From contig JAEEYE010000001.1 of the NCBI GenBank assembly GCA_016291665.1, positions 1 to 55,020 of the forward strand: a stretch of 55,020 bases of DNA, written 5' to 3'. Of this stretch, positions 27,953 through 37,930 are shown one piece after another. The stretch is from Oxalobacter sp. (GTDB lineage: Bacteria > Pseudomonadota > Gammaproteobacteria > Burkholderiales > Burkholderiaceae_D). Position numbers and translations under genes: made by a program. Every line of letters begins with the position of its first letter. Within the stretch, counting starts at the first letter, position 1. The notes below the pieces were generated by a model. The model saw only the letters and a list, made by a program, of their open reading frames with translations, did no database searches and had not been told where the DNA came from.

Positions 27953-28789
27953 TTATCGAACCGTTGCCTGAATCTGCGGTTGATGCCCTGGTTCACGAGT
28001 AAATTTCAAACGGGTAATGATAACCCAAACATCTGCACTCGTCTGTGCATTCCGTGGGAAGGGGCCAAACGGTGCCGCACGTCGGACAATATTTAAAGCA
28101 GCACTGTCTAAATCATGGTTACCAGAAGAACGCTCAACGGAAACACCGCCTTCGTGTTCCGCAATAGCCCCATTACGGGAAATAGGAATCCGGACTGTCA
28201 ACTCACCATAGAGCCTGTAACCATTTTTCTGCGGGAAATTGATGTGTCCCAGATGCTCAATGCGGCTCCTTAACGTACGGTAATACATCGCGTACACTGG
28301 TTCACGCGTCGCTGCCGTGATAACTGGCCGAGAAGAAGACATTCCTCGCACAGGTGCGTTTTGTCTAAAAACCACCGAACGGCCATCACCCGCATCGTCG
28401 GGCTCATTTTGAACACGGGATGCTGGCTGCTCCCTTTGCGTAGTCCCCGTACCTACAGACATTGGTGCAGACGTTGACGCCTGAGACTGCTCGGTTAACC
28501 TTCCTGACACCACACCTTCCTCGTGACTTGCCTGCGATGGTGAACTGATGACCGGAGTACCAGCAGACTCGCTACCCGTCCCGAGATCACCGACAGATGC
28601 AACTTCTGTTGTTGCCGTCATTTCAGGCAATCTGTCACGCAAAACAAACCGCAGTTCCATGCTGGTACGCACCTCAGGCAACTTGCCCTTGAAAACACCT
28701 TCCGGCAAGGACATAAGCAACACACCATGCAGGATAACTGACACGATAAGCGCCAATAGCAGGATGCGGTTTTGCGATGATGCTTTCAC
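27953..28789 (-). CDS. TonB-family C-terminal domain protein
   Basis: The 278-residue protein starts with GTG at 28789 behind a GGGG-AAGG Shine-Dalgarno. A membrane anchor spans about 9-27. A long, mostly disordered periplasmic linker rich in Ser, Thr, Gln and Glu follows, unlike the Pro-Lys linker of classical TonB. The TonB C-terminal domain covers about 165-270 ([19 protein letters not shown] and VIITRLKF regions). TonB links proton-motive force to outer-membrane transport, but exbB and exbD are not adjacent. It may work with an ExbBD complex encoded elsewhere or have a structural role. It lies between rnb and aroE in one strand order. Confidence 0.85.
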   Translation of the reverse strand: MKASSQNRILLLALIVSVILHGVLLMSLPEGVFKGKLPEVRTSMELRFVLRDRLPEMTATTEVASVGDLGTGSESAGTPVISSPSQASHEEGVVSGRLTEQSQASTSAPMSVGTGTTQREQPASRVQNEPDDAGDGRSVVFRQNAPVRGMSSSRPVITAATREPVYAMYYRTLRSRIEHLGHINFPQKNGYRLYGELTVRIPISRNGAIAEHEGGVSVERSSGNHDLDSAALNIVRRAAPFGPFPRNAQTSADVWVIITRLKFTREPGHQPQIQATVR

Positions 28790-28813
28790 CCTTACCCCCC
28801 AGTGCAGGCATCA

Positions 28814-30763
28814 TCAATCTGATGATGATTTTTCCTCACCTGTTACCTTTTCTGCCGTCGGCATGGCTGCTGAACCATCAATGAAACGTGCTTGGACACT
28901 CAAATCAATTTCATCCCAAGAAAGCAGTTCCAACCTGACTTGCGTACCCCGAGCAAAGGCTTGCATCCCCAGCATGGGAATTACCAATGGAATATCAACC
29001 AGCCTAACGAGTTCGTCCCGTATGATGACCGCATCAGCCTGATGGATATTGTTTTGTTCCAACCATTTCAAGCACCAATAGCGTTCCATCTTGTCTTGGA
29101 ATGCCCCGTAGACGGTATAAGCCGAATCAAACGCACCAATAATGGCAAATAGATCGGCTGACCCTGTGCGGAAAGGTGCTGCCAAAGGCGCTGTGTTCCC
29201 ATGCTGAAGGCAGGCGATAACCTGCCACTGATTTACAAGGTCAGTATAACGGCGCAATGGGGACGTACACCAAGCATACTGGTCTACGCCAAGCCCCATA
29301 TGCGGTGCGGCATGCGCTACCATCTTGACCATCAGACGATTGCCCCAGCCTTCATTCGTCTGGGAACGGTAAATGCCAGGAACTCCACAATCGGCCATCA
29401 GCTTGCCCCACGTACTGTTCGCAAAAATCATCATCTCCGCCACAATGATGTCCAGCGGGGCGGCACGCTGACGTTTCTCAATCGTAACGATGCCTTCGTC
29501 CGATACATAAAAATTAAAATCAACCCTATCAACCTGGTCTGGCTTTAAGCCAAACGACGCTCGCTTTTGCATACGCCTGTCACGAAAAGCCTGGGCACAC
29601 TGCCAAAGCACCTGGAGCGCTTCCTTATAAGGGTACACACCTTCCCCCGTTGCAAGCGCTTCTTCAGTCACTACATCATCAAGCGTGTTATGCCGCAGGT
29701 TTTCCGCAACACATACCTGCTCCACGCGACTTTCCGATGCAATGACAGACCAGTCAGATGGATTAATTTCGGCATAGAGACTTAACGCGGGGCGTTTTTC
29801 ACCCGCTGCCAGCGTAAAAACATCAATTTCGTTCCTAGGCAACATGGTCAATTTGTCACCTGGCATATAGACCGTGGACAAACGCGTACGCGCAATGGTA
29901 TCCATGGCATCCCCTGGCTTGATACCTAAAGCAGGGACAGCTATATGAACACCAATCCGGTAATGGCCATTTTCAAGTGCCTTCACCGACAAAGCATCAT
30001 CAAACTCAGTCGTCGTGATGTCGTCAATCGAAAAAGGGGTAGCATCCGAAACAGGCAAATCGAGCTTAACCTGGGTTGGCGCGACATCAGGAAACGCAAC
30101 ACCCTGTGGAAATTGTGTATAAACGAATTGTGCAAAGTGCAGCGCCTTGGCATCTGGCACCGCTCCCAAGCCAACTAAGAGTTTTTCTGGTGTCACCGCC
30201 GCCTTTTCACACGCTTCATCCAATGCCTTATATTCCACGGAATTCTTATCAGGCTTGCAAAGCAATTTGATGGCATTTGCCTTAACCGGCTCTGGCAATT
30301 CACCAGCAAGCATCTGACTGACATATTTTTCTTGGAGAAGTGCCAGTTGCTTTTTCTTTTCAATCCCAGCTAAAGCTGCTTTTAACGCATTTTCTGGCGC
30401 CGCTTTATAACGCCCTTTACCCTTCCTATAGAAATAGATAGGAGCAGAATGCAACCGCATGAGTAAGGCCGCTGATTCTTCTGGCTTAGGCTCGTGTCCG
30501 AAATATTCCTTCCCCAAGCTTGCATAATCAAACTCTACATCACCAGCGACTTCCCACAAAAAATCAAGGTCAATCCCTTCTGCCTCTTGGCGTGCTATAT
30601 CCATCAAAGCATCCGGGCTGTTACTATCAAAAAGGAAGAGGACATCTTTACCCCTGACCTTGACACGCTTACCAGAAGGCATGGTGACCTGGTACGCCTC
30701 ACCCGCTTGGCTCAATACTTGGCCAGCTTTGAATTCGCCGGATTCTTCAAAGAATAGATTCAT
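28814..30763 (-). CDS. rnb: Ribonuclease II family 3'-5' exoribonuclease
   Basis: The 649-residue RNB-domain enzyme degrades single-stranded RNA processively. The metal-binding acidic cluster is visible in FSIDDITTTEFDDALSV, and the catalytic arginine lies in TSPLRRYTDLVNQ. An N-terminal OB-like region and a short S1-like C-terminal region surround the domain. The start is ATG 30763, four bases after the stop of the esterase-like gene; an upstream extension overlapping that gene is not supported. It could be RNase II or a close RNase R relative; the size and lack of long basic tails favour RNase II. Confidence 0.9.
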   Translation of the reverse strand: MNLFFEESGEFKAGQVLSQAGEAYQVTMPSGKRVKVRGKDVLFLFDSNSPDALMDIARQEAEGIDLDFLWEVAGDVEFDYASLGKEYFGHEPKPEESAALLMRLHSAPIYFYRKGKGRYKAAPENALKAALAGIEKKKQLALLQEKYVSQMLAGELPEPVKANAIKLLCKPDKNSVEYKALDEACEKAAVTPEKLLVGLGAVPDAKALHFAQFVYTQFPQGVAFPDVAPTQVKLDLPVSDATPFSIDDITTTEFDDALSVKALENGHYRIGVHIAVPALGIKPGDAMDTIARTRLSTVYMPGDKLTMLPRNEIDVFTLAAGEKRPALSLYAEINPSDWSVIASESRVEQVCVAENLRHNTLDDVVTEEALATGEGVYPYKEALQVLWQCAQAFRDRRMQKRASFGLKPDQVDRVDFNFYVSDEGIVTIEKRQRAAPLDIIVAEMMIFANSTWGKLMADCGVPGIYRSQTNEGWGNRLMVKMVAHAAPHMGLGVDQYAWCTSPLRRYTDLVNQWQVIACLQHGNTAPLAAPFRTGSADLFAIIGAFDSAYTVYGAFQDKMERYWCLKWLEQNNIHQADAVIIRDELVRLVDIPLVIPMLGMQAFARGTQVRLELLSWDEIDLSVQARFIDGSAAMPTAEKVTGEEKSSSD

Positions 30764-30767
30764 GCTT

Positions 30768-31349
30768 TCAATCCAACCCGCAAAACGCCAGCACCTGTGG
30801 CACATACTGCTCAAAATCAGAAATGCCGTGGTTACTGCCCTCTATAACAATCTGTTTAGCCCCTTGGTAATGCGCTACCATCAAGCGCCAGTCCAAGAGT
30901 TCATCGCCCGTTGCTGCAAGCAAGAAATACCGTTTTGGACATGTAATGGCTTCAACTTTCAGCGCCTTCAAATCCCTTTCGTAGGCTTCACGGAAATCAA
31001 GCCACGCCTTCACCTGCAGATCGCTTCTATCTGGGCTATCTTCCAATATCTTAATGCGCCAAGGATCAACAACCGGGTTTAAAAGCACCGCCTTAGCACC
31101 CGTTTGTTCCGCAATCCAATTGGCATAAAAACCACCCAATGAAGAGCCAACCACAATAAGTTCATCCGCAGGGATACCTTTTATACCATCCATAGCGACC
31201 TGAACCGCTTCAGCCGGTGGAATAGGCAGCTGAGGGCACACGTAATGGCAACCGTCAGTACGCAACGCCAATACTGCTTTCAGCACCTGCGCCTTAAAAG
31301 ATCCTGGCGCTGACATAAATCCATGCAGGTAAAGAAGTGTCTTAGCCAT
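30768..31349 (-). CDS. UPF0227 (YcfP/YqiA-like) alpha/beta hydrolase
   Basis: The 193-residue protein has the small alpha/beta-hydrolase plan: N-terminal LLYLHGFMSAPGSFK oxyanion region, nucleophile elbow GSSLGGFYA with the central serine, and a C-terminal GSNHGISDFEQY with the likely catalytic histidine. E. coli YqiA is an esterase acting on short acyl esters in vitro; the natural substrate is unknown. ATG 31349 overlaps the mpl stop by one base (TGATG), so it is coupled to mpl, and rnb follows after four bases. Confidence 0.85.
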   Translation of the reverse strand: MAKTLLYLHGFMSAPGSFKAQVLKAVLALRTDGCHYVCPQLPIPPAEAVQVAMDGIKGIPADELIVVGSSLGGFYANWIAEQTGAKAVLLNPVVDPWRIKILEDSPDRSDLQVKAWLDFREAYERDLKALKVEAITCPKRYFLLAATGDELLDWRLMVAHYQGAKQIVIEGSNHGISDFEQYVPQVLAFCGLD

Positions 31350-32728
31350 CACTGTCCCAATTTATCCAAAATCTTCTGATGGATACCCCCAAAACCACCA
31401 TTGCTCATAATGAGGATATGGTCTCCATCTTGTGCCGCGGCAACCACCGCATCGGCAAGTTGCCCCAAATCATTGAAAGCTTTGGCCTTATCACCTAACG
31501 GAGTCAACGCAAGGGAAAGATCCCAACCTAATGCATTTTTGCCACTTTTCTCACCATAGCCAAAAACTAAATCTGCACCTGATAGGCTTTCCGGCAAAGC
31601 TTGCTTCATCACGCCCAACTTCATCGTATTCGAACGGGGTTCCAAAACTGCCAAAATCCGTCCTCCCCCCTGTTGGATTTTCCGACGCAAACCAGCGATG
31701 GTCGTTTCGATAGCCGTTGGATGATGTGCAAAATCGTCATAGACATGGATACCCCGCACAATACCCCGGCATTCCATACGGCGCTTAACATTCTGAAAGC
31801 GAGACAGGGCATCAATCGCAACCGCAGGAGCTACCCCAGCATGGCGCGCAGCTGCAATCGCAGCCAATCCATTTAACCGGTTATGCTCACCTGTTAACTC
31901 CCACTGGACGGTCCCTTGCAACTGCCCCATGAAATAGACATGGAAGCTATCGTCACCTGCATCTTCCATCGTCCATCCCTCTTCCTTGGTACCGCCAAAC
32001 CATTCCAGCTCGCTCCAGCATCCCCGTTCAATCACTTTCGAAAGCGATGGGCTCATGCGGTTGACAATCAGCCGACCATTGCCTGCTATCGTCCTGACAA
32101 GATGATGGAATTGCGTCTCGATTGCTGTAACATCCTGAAAGATATCGGCATGATCGAACTCCAAGTTATTCAAAATGGCGGTTTTGGGACGGTAATGCAC
32201 AAATTTGCTGCGCTTGTCGAAAAACGCAGTGTCATATTCATCGGCTTCAATAACAAAAAACGGGGATTCTTTACCACCATTTAAACGTGCCGAAACACCA
32301 AAGTTCAATGGTACGCCCCCAATCAGAAAGCCTGGCGAAAGTCCTGCATCCTCTAAGATCCATGCCAACATTGAGGATGTCGTCGTCTTGCCATGCGTTC
32401 CTGCAACGGCCAAAACCCAGCGATTATTTAGAATATGTTCCCCAATCCATTGAGGACCTGACACATAAGGCAAGCCCCTATTTAGGATTTCTTCCATCAA
32501 TGGGTTTCCCCTTGAGACGACATTCCCAATGACAAAGAGATCGGGATTTAAGGAAAGTTGACCCACATCATATCCTTGGATCAACGCAATGCCCTGCTCC
32601 TCAAGCTGGGTACTCATTGGTGGATAGACCCCAGCATCGCACCCTGTCACCGTATGTCCAGCAGCTTTGGCAAGGGCTGCAACACCCCCCATGAATGTGC
32701 CACAGATGCCAAGAATATGAATATGCAT
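31349..32728 (-). CDS. mpl: UDP-N-acetylmuramate:L-alanyl-gamma-D-glutamyl-meso-diaminopimelate ligase
   Basis: The 459-residue Mur ligase family member reattaches recycled murein tripeptide to UDP-MurNAc. The ATP loop GTHGKTT is at 110-116. The N-terminus MHIHILGICGTFMGG and the segment YDDFAHHPTAI are diagnostic of Mpl rather than MurC. With amgK and murU in this window it shows that both arms of peptidoglycan recycling are present: sugar salvage and peptide salvage. It is first in an operon with the YqiA-like gene and rnb, and diverges from the hypothetical gene at 32792. Confidence 0.95.
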   Translation of the reverse strand: MHIHILGICGTFMGGVAALAKAAGHTVTGCDAGVYPPMSTQLEEQGIALIQGYDVGQLSLNPDLFVIGNVVSRGNPLMEEILNRGLPYVSGPQWIGEHILNNRWVLAVAGTHGKTTTSSMLAWILEDAGLSPGFLIGGVPLNFGVSARLNGGKESPFFVIEADEYDTAFFDKRSKFVHYRPKTAILNNLEFDHADIFQDVTAIETQFHHLVRTIAGNGRLIVNRMSPSLSKVIERGCWSELEWFGGTKEEGWTMEDAGDDSFHVYFMGQLQGTVQWELTGEHNRLNGLAAIAAARHAGVAPAVAIDALSRFQNVKRRMECRGIVRGIHVYDDFAHHPTAIETTIAGLRRKIQQGGGRILAVLEPRSNTMKLGVMKQALPESLSGADLVFGYGEKSGKNALGWDLSLALTPLGDKAKAFNDLGQLADAVVAAAQDGDHILIMSNGGFGGIHQKILDKLGQ

Positions 32729-32791
32729 AATGGATTGTCCTGAAAATATCTTAAAATCATCTTATCTTGAACCAACGTAGCTTTCCGCAAT

Positions 32792-33415
32792 ATGACTGCC
32801 CGAGCCATTGATCCGACAACAATCAAACAGCAAATCGCTGTCACCGCAGCAAAGCTCATTGCCGAAGACGGTGCGACATATGAAAACGCCAAACGTCAGG
32901 CCTTACGCATGATTACCGGAAATACGCGCATCAACAGTGAGATTCTACCCAACAATGAAGCTGTCGAAAATGAACTGCGACGCTACAACCGGATTTTCCA
33001 TTCAAAAACACAGCTCACACAACTCAAGGCACTCAGGCTCACTGCTGTTGCCCTCATGCGCCATCTTGCTGACTTTTCCCCGTATATAACAGGCGCCGTC
33101 CTAAATGGTACTGCCAACGAACACAGTACCATTCACCTCCAACTTTTTGCGGACAACGCCAAAGATGTCCAACTTTTCCTATTAAACGAAGGCATCCCAT
33201 TTGAGGTCGGTGAACTAGACAGATTCCGGAAAAATAACCGCATAATCGAAACAGTTACGTTTAATTGGCGTAATGAAACAATCCAACTGACCCTGTATGA
33301 ACCTAACGATCTACGCCGTTCTGACCGTTATTTTGGCGAATATGCAAAAAGAGCGGATTTAGCGTATTTTACTGACATCATCAATGGCAACGTTCCAGAT
33401 CCTGCGGACGCTTAA
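32792..33415 (+). CDS. Conserved hypothetical protein, nucleotidyltransferase-like
   Basis: I recognise this 207-residue protein only as a conserved betaproteobacterial hypothetical found beside mpl. The first 50 residues are helical (AAKLIAEDGATYENAKRQA) and resemble a small regulator-like helical domain. The middle, ITGAVLNGTANEHSTIHLQLFADN, has the look of a nucleotidyltransferase core (a G-S/T turn and an acidic strand), although the classical paired aspartates are not clear. It ends in charged residues. It starts at ATG 32792 and diverges from mpl over 63 bases. The function is not known. Confidence 0.65.
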   Translation: MTARAIDPTTIKQQIAVTAAKLIAEDGATYENAKRQALRMITGNTRINSEILPNNEAVENELRRYNRIFHSKTQLTQLKALRLTAVALMRHLADFSPYITGAVLNGTANEHSTIHLQLFADNAKDVQLFLLNEGIPFEVGELDRFRKNNRIIETVTFNWRNETIQLTLYEPNDLRRSDRYFGEYAKRADLAYFTDIINGNVPDPADA

Positions 33416-33418
33416 AAC

Positions 33419-33438
33419 GGAAAAATTGGCAATTTTCC
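33419..33438 (+). terminator. Possible terminator after the conserved hypothetical gene
   Basis: GGAAAAATT / AATTTTCC forms an eight-pair stem with one bulged A and a GGC loop, followed by an interrupted T-rich tract. It lies four bases after the stop codon and before aroQ. Confidence 0.4.
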
Positions 33439-33505
33439 TTGCATTTTGGAGCACTTTAGCGGCAAAATGCTGTTTATCGCATTAAAAATCGATTCCTGAT
33501 CCACC

Positions 33506-33940
33506 ATGGCTAACAATATTCTCCTGCTCAACGGCCCAAACCTGAACCTGTTGGGCACGCGGGAGCCTGATATTTATGGCAGAGAAACACTTGACGATGT
33601 CGTCGCCATGGTGCGTACCCTTGTCGAACAAGCCGGAGGCCTCTTTGCGCATTTCCAAAGCAACCATGAAGGCGCTCTAATTGACAGAATCCACCAAGCA
33701 CGGACAGAAGGCGTTGACGCTATCATCATCAATCCCGGTGGCCTAACACATACCAGCGTTTCGTTAAGAGATGCCCTGGCAGGAGTCGATATCCCGTTTT
33801 ATGAGGTGCATATTTCAAACATCCACCAGCGTGAACCATTCCGTCACCATTCATTTCTGTCGGCGATAGCCAAAGGTGTCATTTGTGGCTTTGGAATTGA
33901 TGGTTACCGTTTGGCTGTTGAACACGCCCTCAAATACTGA
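33506..33940 (+). CDS. aroQ: 3-dehydroquinate dehydratase, type II
   Basis: The 144-residue dodecameric type II enzyme dehydrates 3-dehydroquinate to 3-dehydroshikimate. It begins with the NGPNLNLLG motif and carries the catalytic tyrosine Y24 in [23 protein letters not shown] near residues 99-115 supplies the catalytic histidine and substrate contacts. It is the first gene of aroQ-accB-accC-prmA-DUF3426-pfkB, an order conserved in betaproteobacteria. Confidence 0.97.
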   Translation: MANNILLLNGPNLNLLGTREPDIYGRETLDDVVAMVRTLVEQAGGLFAHFQSNHEGALIDRIHQARTEGVDAIIINPGGLTHTSVSLRDALAGVDIPFYEVHISNIHQREPFRHHSFLSAIAKGVICGFGIDGYRLAVEHALKY

Positions 33941-33975
33941 TTCACAATCATTTAACTGTTATTTTCAGGATTTAT

Positions 33976-34449
33976 ATGGACTTACGTAAACTGAAGACCC
34001 TGATTGACTTGGTTGCCGAATCCGGCATCGCAGAGCTCGAAGTCACCGAAGGCGACAGCAAAGTTCGCATCGCTAAGAGTACCTCCGTCCAGGGACAGCC
34101 AACGCTTATGGTACAACAACCAGCCATGCCAGCCCCAGTTGCAGTACCAGCAACCGTGCCTGCACCTGCAGCAGCTGCACCAGAAGCAACCCCAGCTGCT
34201 CCAGCAGAGCCTGAAGGAACAGTCGTTAAGTCGCCTATGGTTGGTACCTTCTACAGTGCCTCTGCCCCTGGTAACCCTCCTTACGTCCAGGTTGGCTCCA
34301 CCGTTAAAGCCGGTGACACACTGTGCATCATCGAAGCGATGAAGCTGCTCAACGAAATCGAGGCTGAAACTGCTGGTACCATCAAGAAAATCATGGTTGA
34401 GAACGGCTCCCCTGTCGAATTTGGTCAGCCACTGTTCATCATTGGATAA
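33976..34449 (+). CDS. accB: Biotin carboxyl carrier protein of acetyl-CoA carboxylase
   Basis: The 157-residue carrier has an N-terminal dimerisation region (MDLRKLKTLIDLV). A flexible Ala-Pro linker spans about 48-80. The biotinyl domain holds the biotin-accepting lysine K123 in EAMKL. The thumb insert SASAPGNPP typical of AccB is present. It carries CO2 between biotin carboxylase and carboxyltransferase in the first step of fatty-acid synthesis. AGGA precedes the ATG. accC follows after 59 bases. Confidence 0.97.
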   Translation: MDLRKLKTLIDLVAESGIAELEVTEGDSKVRIAKSTSVQGQPTLMVQQPAMPAPVAVPATVPAPAAAAPEATPAAPAEPEGTVVKSPMVGTFYSASAPGNPPYVQVGSTVKAGDTLCIIEAMKLLNEIEAETAGTIKKIMVENGSPVEFGQPLFIIG

Positions 34450-34508
34450 GCACCCAAGGCAGCATAATTCCTGCCATATTTTTGGATTTCAGAACAACCT
34501 GACAGACT

Positions 34509-35870
34509 ATGTTTGAAAAAATCCTTATCGCCAACCGCGGTGAAATTGCAATGCGCATTCAGCGTGCATGCCGCGAAATGGGCATTAAAACCGTGGTCGT
34601 CCACTCCGAGGCCGATCGCGACGCAAAATATGTAAAGCTTGCCGACGAATCCGTTTGCATTGGTCCAGCATCTTCTGCACAAAGCTACCTGAACATGCCA
34701 GCAATCATCAGTGCAGCAGAAGTGACTGACGCCCAAGCCGTCCACCCTGGCTATGGTTTCCTGGCAGAAAATGCTGATTTTGCAGAACGTGTTGAAAAAT
34801 CTGGCTTTACCTTTATCGGCCCTACTCCAACATCAATCCGGCAAATGGGAGACAAGGTCACCGCAAAACAAGCCATGATTAAAGCGGGCATTCCTTGCGT
34901 TCCGGGTTCAAACGGCGCTTTAGGCGACGATGAGGAAGAAATCCTGTCAACTGCGCGCAAAATCGGCTACCCAGTCATTGTCAAGGCTGCTGGTGGCGGC
35001 GGTGGCCGTGGGATGCGCGTCGTCAGGAATGAAGAATCCCTCTTGAACGCTGTTTCCATGACGAAGATGGAAGCAGGTAAGGCTTTCGGCAACCCCGAAG
35101 TCTATATGGAAAAATTCCTTGAAAACCCTCGTCACATCGAAATCCAGGTTTTGGCAGACACCTTCGGTAACGCCATTTGGCTAGGTGAACGCGACTGCTC
35201 AATGCAACGCCGCCACCAAAAAGTGCTTGAAGAAGCTCCAGCACCAAATATTCCACGCCGCTTGGTAGACCGCATTGGCGACCGTTGTGCAGAAGCCTGT
35301 AGCAAAATTGGGTATGCTGGCGCAGGAACCTTTGAGTTCCTGTATGAAAACGGTGAATTCTATTTCATCGAAATGAACACCCGAATCCAAGTCGAACATC
35401 CTGTTTCAGAACTGATTACGGGCTTAGACTTGATTCAGGAACAAATCCGAGTCGCAGCAGGCGAAAAATTACGCTACAAGCAACGTGACATCCGCTTAGT
35501 CGGTCACGCCTTGGAATGCCGTATCAATGCGGAGGACCCTTTCACATTTGTTCCGTCTCCAGGCAAAATCACTACGTGGCACGCACCAGGCGGTCCGGGC
35601 ATCCGTGTCGACTCCCATGTTTATACGGGTTATGTCGTCCCACCATTTTATGATTCAATGATTGGTAAAATTATTGCGTATGGCGCAACCCGTGAGCAGG
35701 CCATCCACAGGATGCAGGTTGCCCTCTCTGAAATGGTCGTCGAAGGGATCAAAACCAACCTGGATCTACACCGCACGTTAATGCATGACCCTGGATTTAT
35801 CCAAGGCGGAACCAACATCCACTATCTGGAACAGAAACTCGCGGAAATGTTCCCTGAAACAGATAAATAA
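34509..35870 (+). CDS. accC: Biotin carboxylase subunit of acetyl-CoA carboxylase
   Basis: The 453-residue ATP-grasp enzyme carboxylates the biotin of AccB. It begins [17 protein letters not shown]. It has the glycine-rich ATP loop [12 protein letters not shown] near residues 159-170, the substrate motif [13 protein letters not shown] and the catalytic [10 protein letters not shown] segment. The size matches E. coli AccC (449). It lies in the accBC pair; accA and accD are not in the window. Confidence 0.98.
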   Translation: MFEKILIANRGEIAMRIQRACREMGIKTVVVHSEADRDAKYVKLADESVCIGPASSAQSYLNMPAIISAAEVTDAQAVHPGYGFLAENADFAERVEKSGFTFIGPTPTSIRQMGDKVTAKQAMIKAGIPCVPGSNGALGDDEEEILSTARKIGYPVIVKAAGGGGGRGMRVVRNEESLLNAVSMTKMEAGKAFGNPEVYMEKFLENPRHIEIQVLADTFGNAIWLGERDCSMQRRHQKVLEEAPAPNIPRRLVDRIGDRCAEACSKIGYAGAGTFEFLYENGEFYFIEMNTRIQVEHPVSELITGLDLIQEQIRVAAGEKLRYKQRDIRLVGHALECRINAEDPFTFVPSPGKITTWHAPGGPGIRVDSHVYTGYVVPPFYDSMIGKIIAYGATREQAIHRMQVALSEMVVEGIKTNLDLHRTLMHDPGFIQGGTNIHYLEQKLAEMFPETDK

Positions 35871-35889
35871 GTACTATTGGGGTTTGATT

Positions 35890-36801
35890 GTGAGCTGGAC
35901 TGAAATCGTCGTTGAAATCGGATTTGATGATACAGTTGCCTATTCGGATGCCTTAATGGATGCCGGCGCCTTGTCCGTCACCGTTGAAGATAGAGATGAG
36001 GGCACACCTCAAGAAAAGCCGATGTTTGACGAACCGGGAGCCGATGCCAATGACTACGCATGGGAAAACAGCCGCATCATTGCACTGGTAGAGCCTGGTA
36101 CTGATATTGTTGCGTTGACGCAAAAGGCAGCAAATGCCTGCCGCATGCCCAAAGTACCAGCCTACACAACCCGGGAAGTCCCCGATGAAGACTGGGTCAG
36201 GTTAACCCAGTCACAATTTGACCCCATCCATATCGGCAAAAAAATCTGGATTGTTCCAAGCTGGCATGAAGTAAAAGACAACGACGCTATCATCTTGGAA
36301 CTCGATCCTGGGCTCGCGTTTGGAACAGGTAGCCATCCTACCACACGGCTGTGCCTTGAGTGGCTTGAACAAAACGCCCATGGCAACCAGTCCATCCTCG
36401 ACTATGGATGCGGCTCTGGTATTTTAGCCATTGCAGCCGTCAAACTAGGCGTTCCTCATGTGGATGGTGTCGATATCGACCCTCAATCTATCATTTCAAC
36501 ACGTGAGAACGCCGAGCGTAATGCAACACCCCTTTCCTGCTACTTGCCCGATGCATTTGAATCGGCAAAAAAAGGGGTTCAATACAACACCGTCATCGCC
36601 AATATCCTAGCAGGGCCATTACAAACCTTGGTTCCTGTCCTCACAAGGCGCATTGCCCCAAACGGACATCTCGTCCTTTCAGGCATCCTGGAAAGCCAGG
36701 CTAATGACGTCATTGCTGCGTATGCCCCAATCATTAAACTGTCTGTCTGGAAAACGAGCGAAGGTTGGGTCGCACTGACCGGACAGCTTGGTTCCCGATA
36801 G
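35890..36801 (+). CDS. prmA: Ribosomal protein L11 methyltransferase
   Basis: The 303-residue SAM-dependent enzyme trimethylates ribosomal protein L11. An N-terminal L11-binding domain precedes the methyltransferase core, with SAM motif I LDYGCGSGILAI near residues 172-183. The LDPGLAFGTGSHPTT and NILAGPL motifs are diagnostic of PrmA. The start is GTG 35890, giving MSWTEIVVEI as in relatives; the only upstream SD-like element is GGGG about ten bases away. It starts 20 bases after accC and ends eight bases before the next gene. Confidence 0.95.
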   Translation: MSWTEIVVEIGFDDTVAYSDALMDAGALSVTVEDRDEGTPQEKPMFDEPGADANDYAWENSRIIALVEPGTDIVALTQKAANACRMPKVPAYTTREVPDEDWVRLTQSQFDPIHIGKKIWIVPSWHEVKDNDAIILELDPGLAFGTGSHPTTRLCLEWLEQNAHGNQSILDYGCGSGILAIAAVKLGVPHVDGVDIDPQSIISTRENAERNATPLSCYLPDAFESAKKGVQYNTVIANILAGPLQTLVPVLTRRIAPNGHLVLSGILESQANDVIAAYAPIIKLSVWKTSEGWVALTGQLGSR

Positions 36802-36808
36802 ACATAAG

Positions 36809-37921
36809 ATGGCATTCGCAACCCGTTGCCCACACTGCAATACAGTCTTTAAAGCTTCCAGCGAGCAGCTAAGCCTTTCTTCTGGCATGGTGCGCTGTGG
36901 CACATGCAATGCGCCGTTTAACGGCATCGAACACTTAATCGGACGCATTGTCCCAAGCAAAGAAACGCCCGTAGAACCTGCTGCCGTTTCAGGAACTTCA
37001 GCTCCCGCTGAGCCAACCATTACTGAATCTACCCCTGCAGAGGTCATTCCAACCCAACAGGCAGCAATCGTCCTGGAGCGAGAACCTGCCAAACAACCCA
37101 CCAATGTCGTTAAACCGGAAGCTAGGACTGTCGCGCCAGCAAACACAGACGAACCGTCCGAAACGACAGCGGAATCCAATACGCTACCTGCCGGAGACTC
37201 CGAACAGCAGCTTCGGGATGCTTTTGATGCGCAGCTGAAATCTTTCAGTCTCGAGATTGATGCGCCAGAAGAACCAAACATCGGCAAAACACCAGAAGAA
37301 CAACCATTATCGGACGTTACCAAGACAGATAAAGCAGAGCCCATCTTAACCGACGCAACGCCTATTGCACCGCCTACCGAAACACCTAAAACACGCAAAA
37401 AACAAGGATCGCTTGCGGGGGTGCTCCTGTGGATTTTTATTTTCTTGGTTCTTGCAGCCGCTGGCTGCCTTGTCGCAACCTACTACTACGGCAAAGAAAT
37501 TAGCGAAGAAGTACCAGAACTTGAAGAAACCGTTGAGACTGTCTGTGAACAACTGTCGTGTCCTGCGGAGCCCCCCCCACCAGCTCCTGTTGTACCAACA
37601 TCAGATTTGACGTTATCGTATGAAACAGTTGCAAAAGACACTGTCCTGCCCAATGCATACAACCAAAACTTAACCATTGCCAACACTGGTAGGCAGAAAA
37701 TGCCTTGGCCTAGCTTGGTACTCGAAATTACCGATGCAAAGGGAACACTGTTGTACAAACGGTCATTGAAACCGAAAGACTACTTGTCTCATACCCTTTC
37801 AAAAACAGATGGTATTGAACCTGCAACCAAACATGACTTGAAGTTGCACTTTGAGTTCAAGTATCCCCTGCCAATCAGCAGTCGACTTACCATCGATACC
37901 CCAACTACACCTGCAAAATAA
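36809..37921 (+). CDS. Zinc-ribbon, single-pass membrane protein with DUF3426 domain
   Basis: The 370-residue protein begins with an MJ0042-type zinc finger (C7, C10, C30, C33: CPHC and CGTC). A long acidic, Pro/Thr-rich disordered region follows to about residue 195. One membrane segment lies near 202-224, and a C-terminal extracytoplasmic DUF3426 domain (FxxG-like beta domain) with NTGRQKMPWPSLVLEI ends it. Its function is unknown; the layout suggests a membrane sensor or scaffold with a cytoplasmic zinc ribbon. ATG 36809 lies eight bases after prmA, and the prmA-DUF3426-pfkB order is common in betaproteobacteria. Confidence 0.85.
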   Translation: MAFATRCPHCNTVFKASSEQLSLSSGMVRCGTCNAPFNGIEHLIGRIVPSKETPVEPAAVSGTSAPAEPTITESTPAEVIPTQQAAIVLEREPAKQPTNVVKPEARTVAPANTDEPSETTAESNTLPAGDSEQQLRDAFDAQLKSFSLEIDAPEEPNIGKTPEEQPLSDVTKTDKAEPILTDATPIAPPTETPKTRKKQGSLAGVLLWIFIFLVLAAAGCLVATYYYGKEISEEVPELEETVETVCEQLSCPAEPPPPAPVVPTSDLTLSYETVAKDTVLPNAYNQNLTIANTGRQKMPWPSLVLEITDAKGTLLYKRSLKPKDYLSHTLSKTDGIEPATKHDLKLHFEFKYPLPISSRLTIDTPTTPAK

Positions 37922-37930
37922 ACGTTTACT

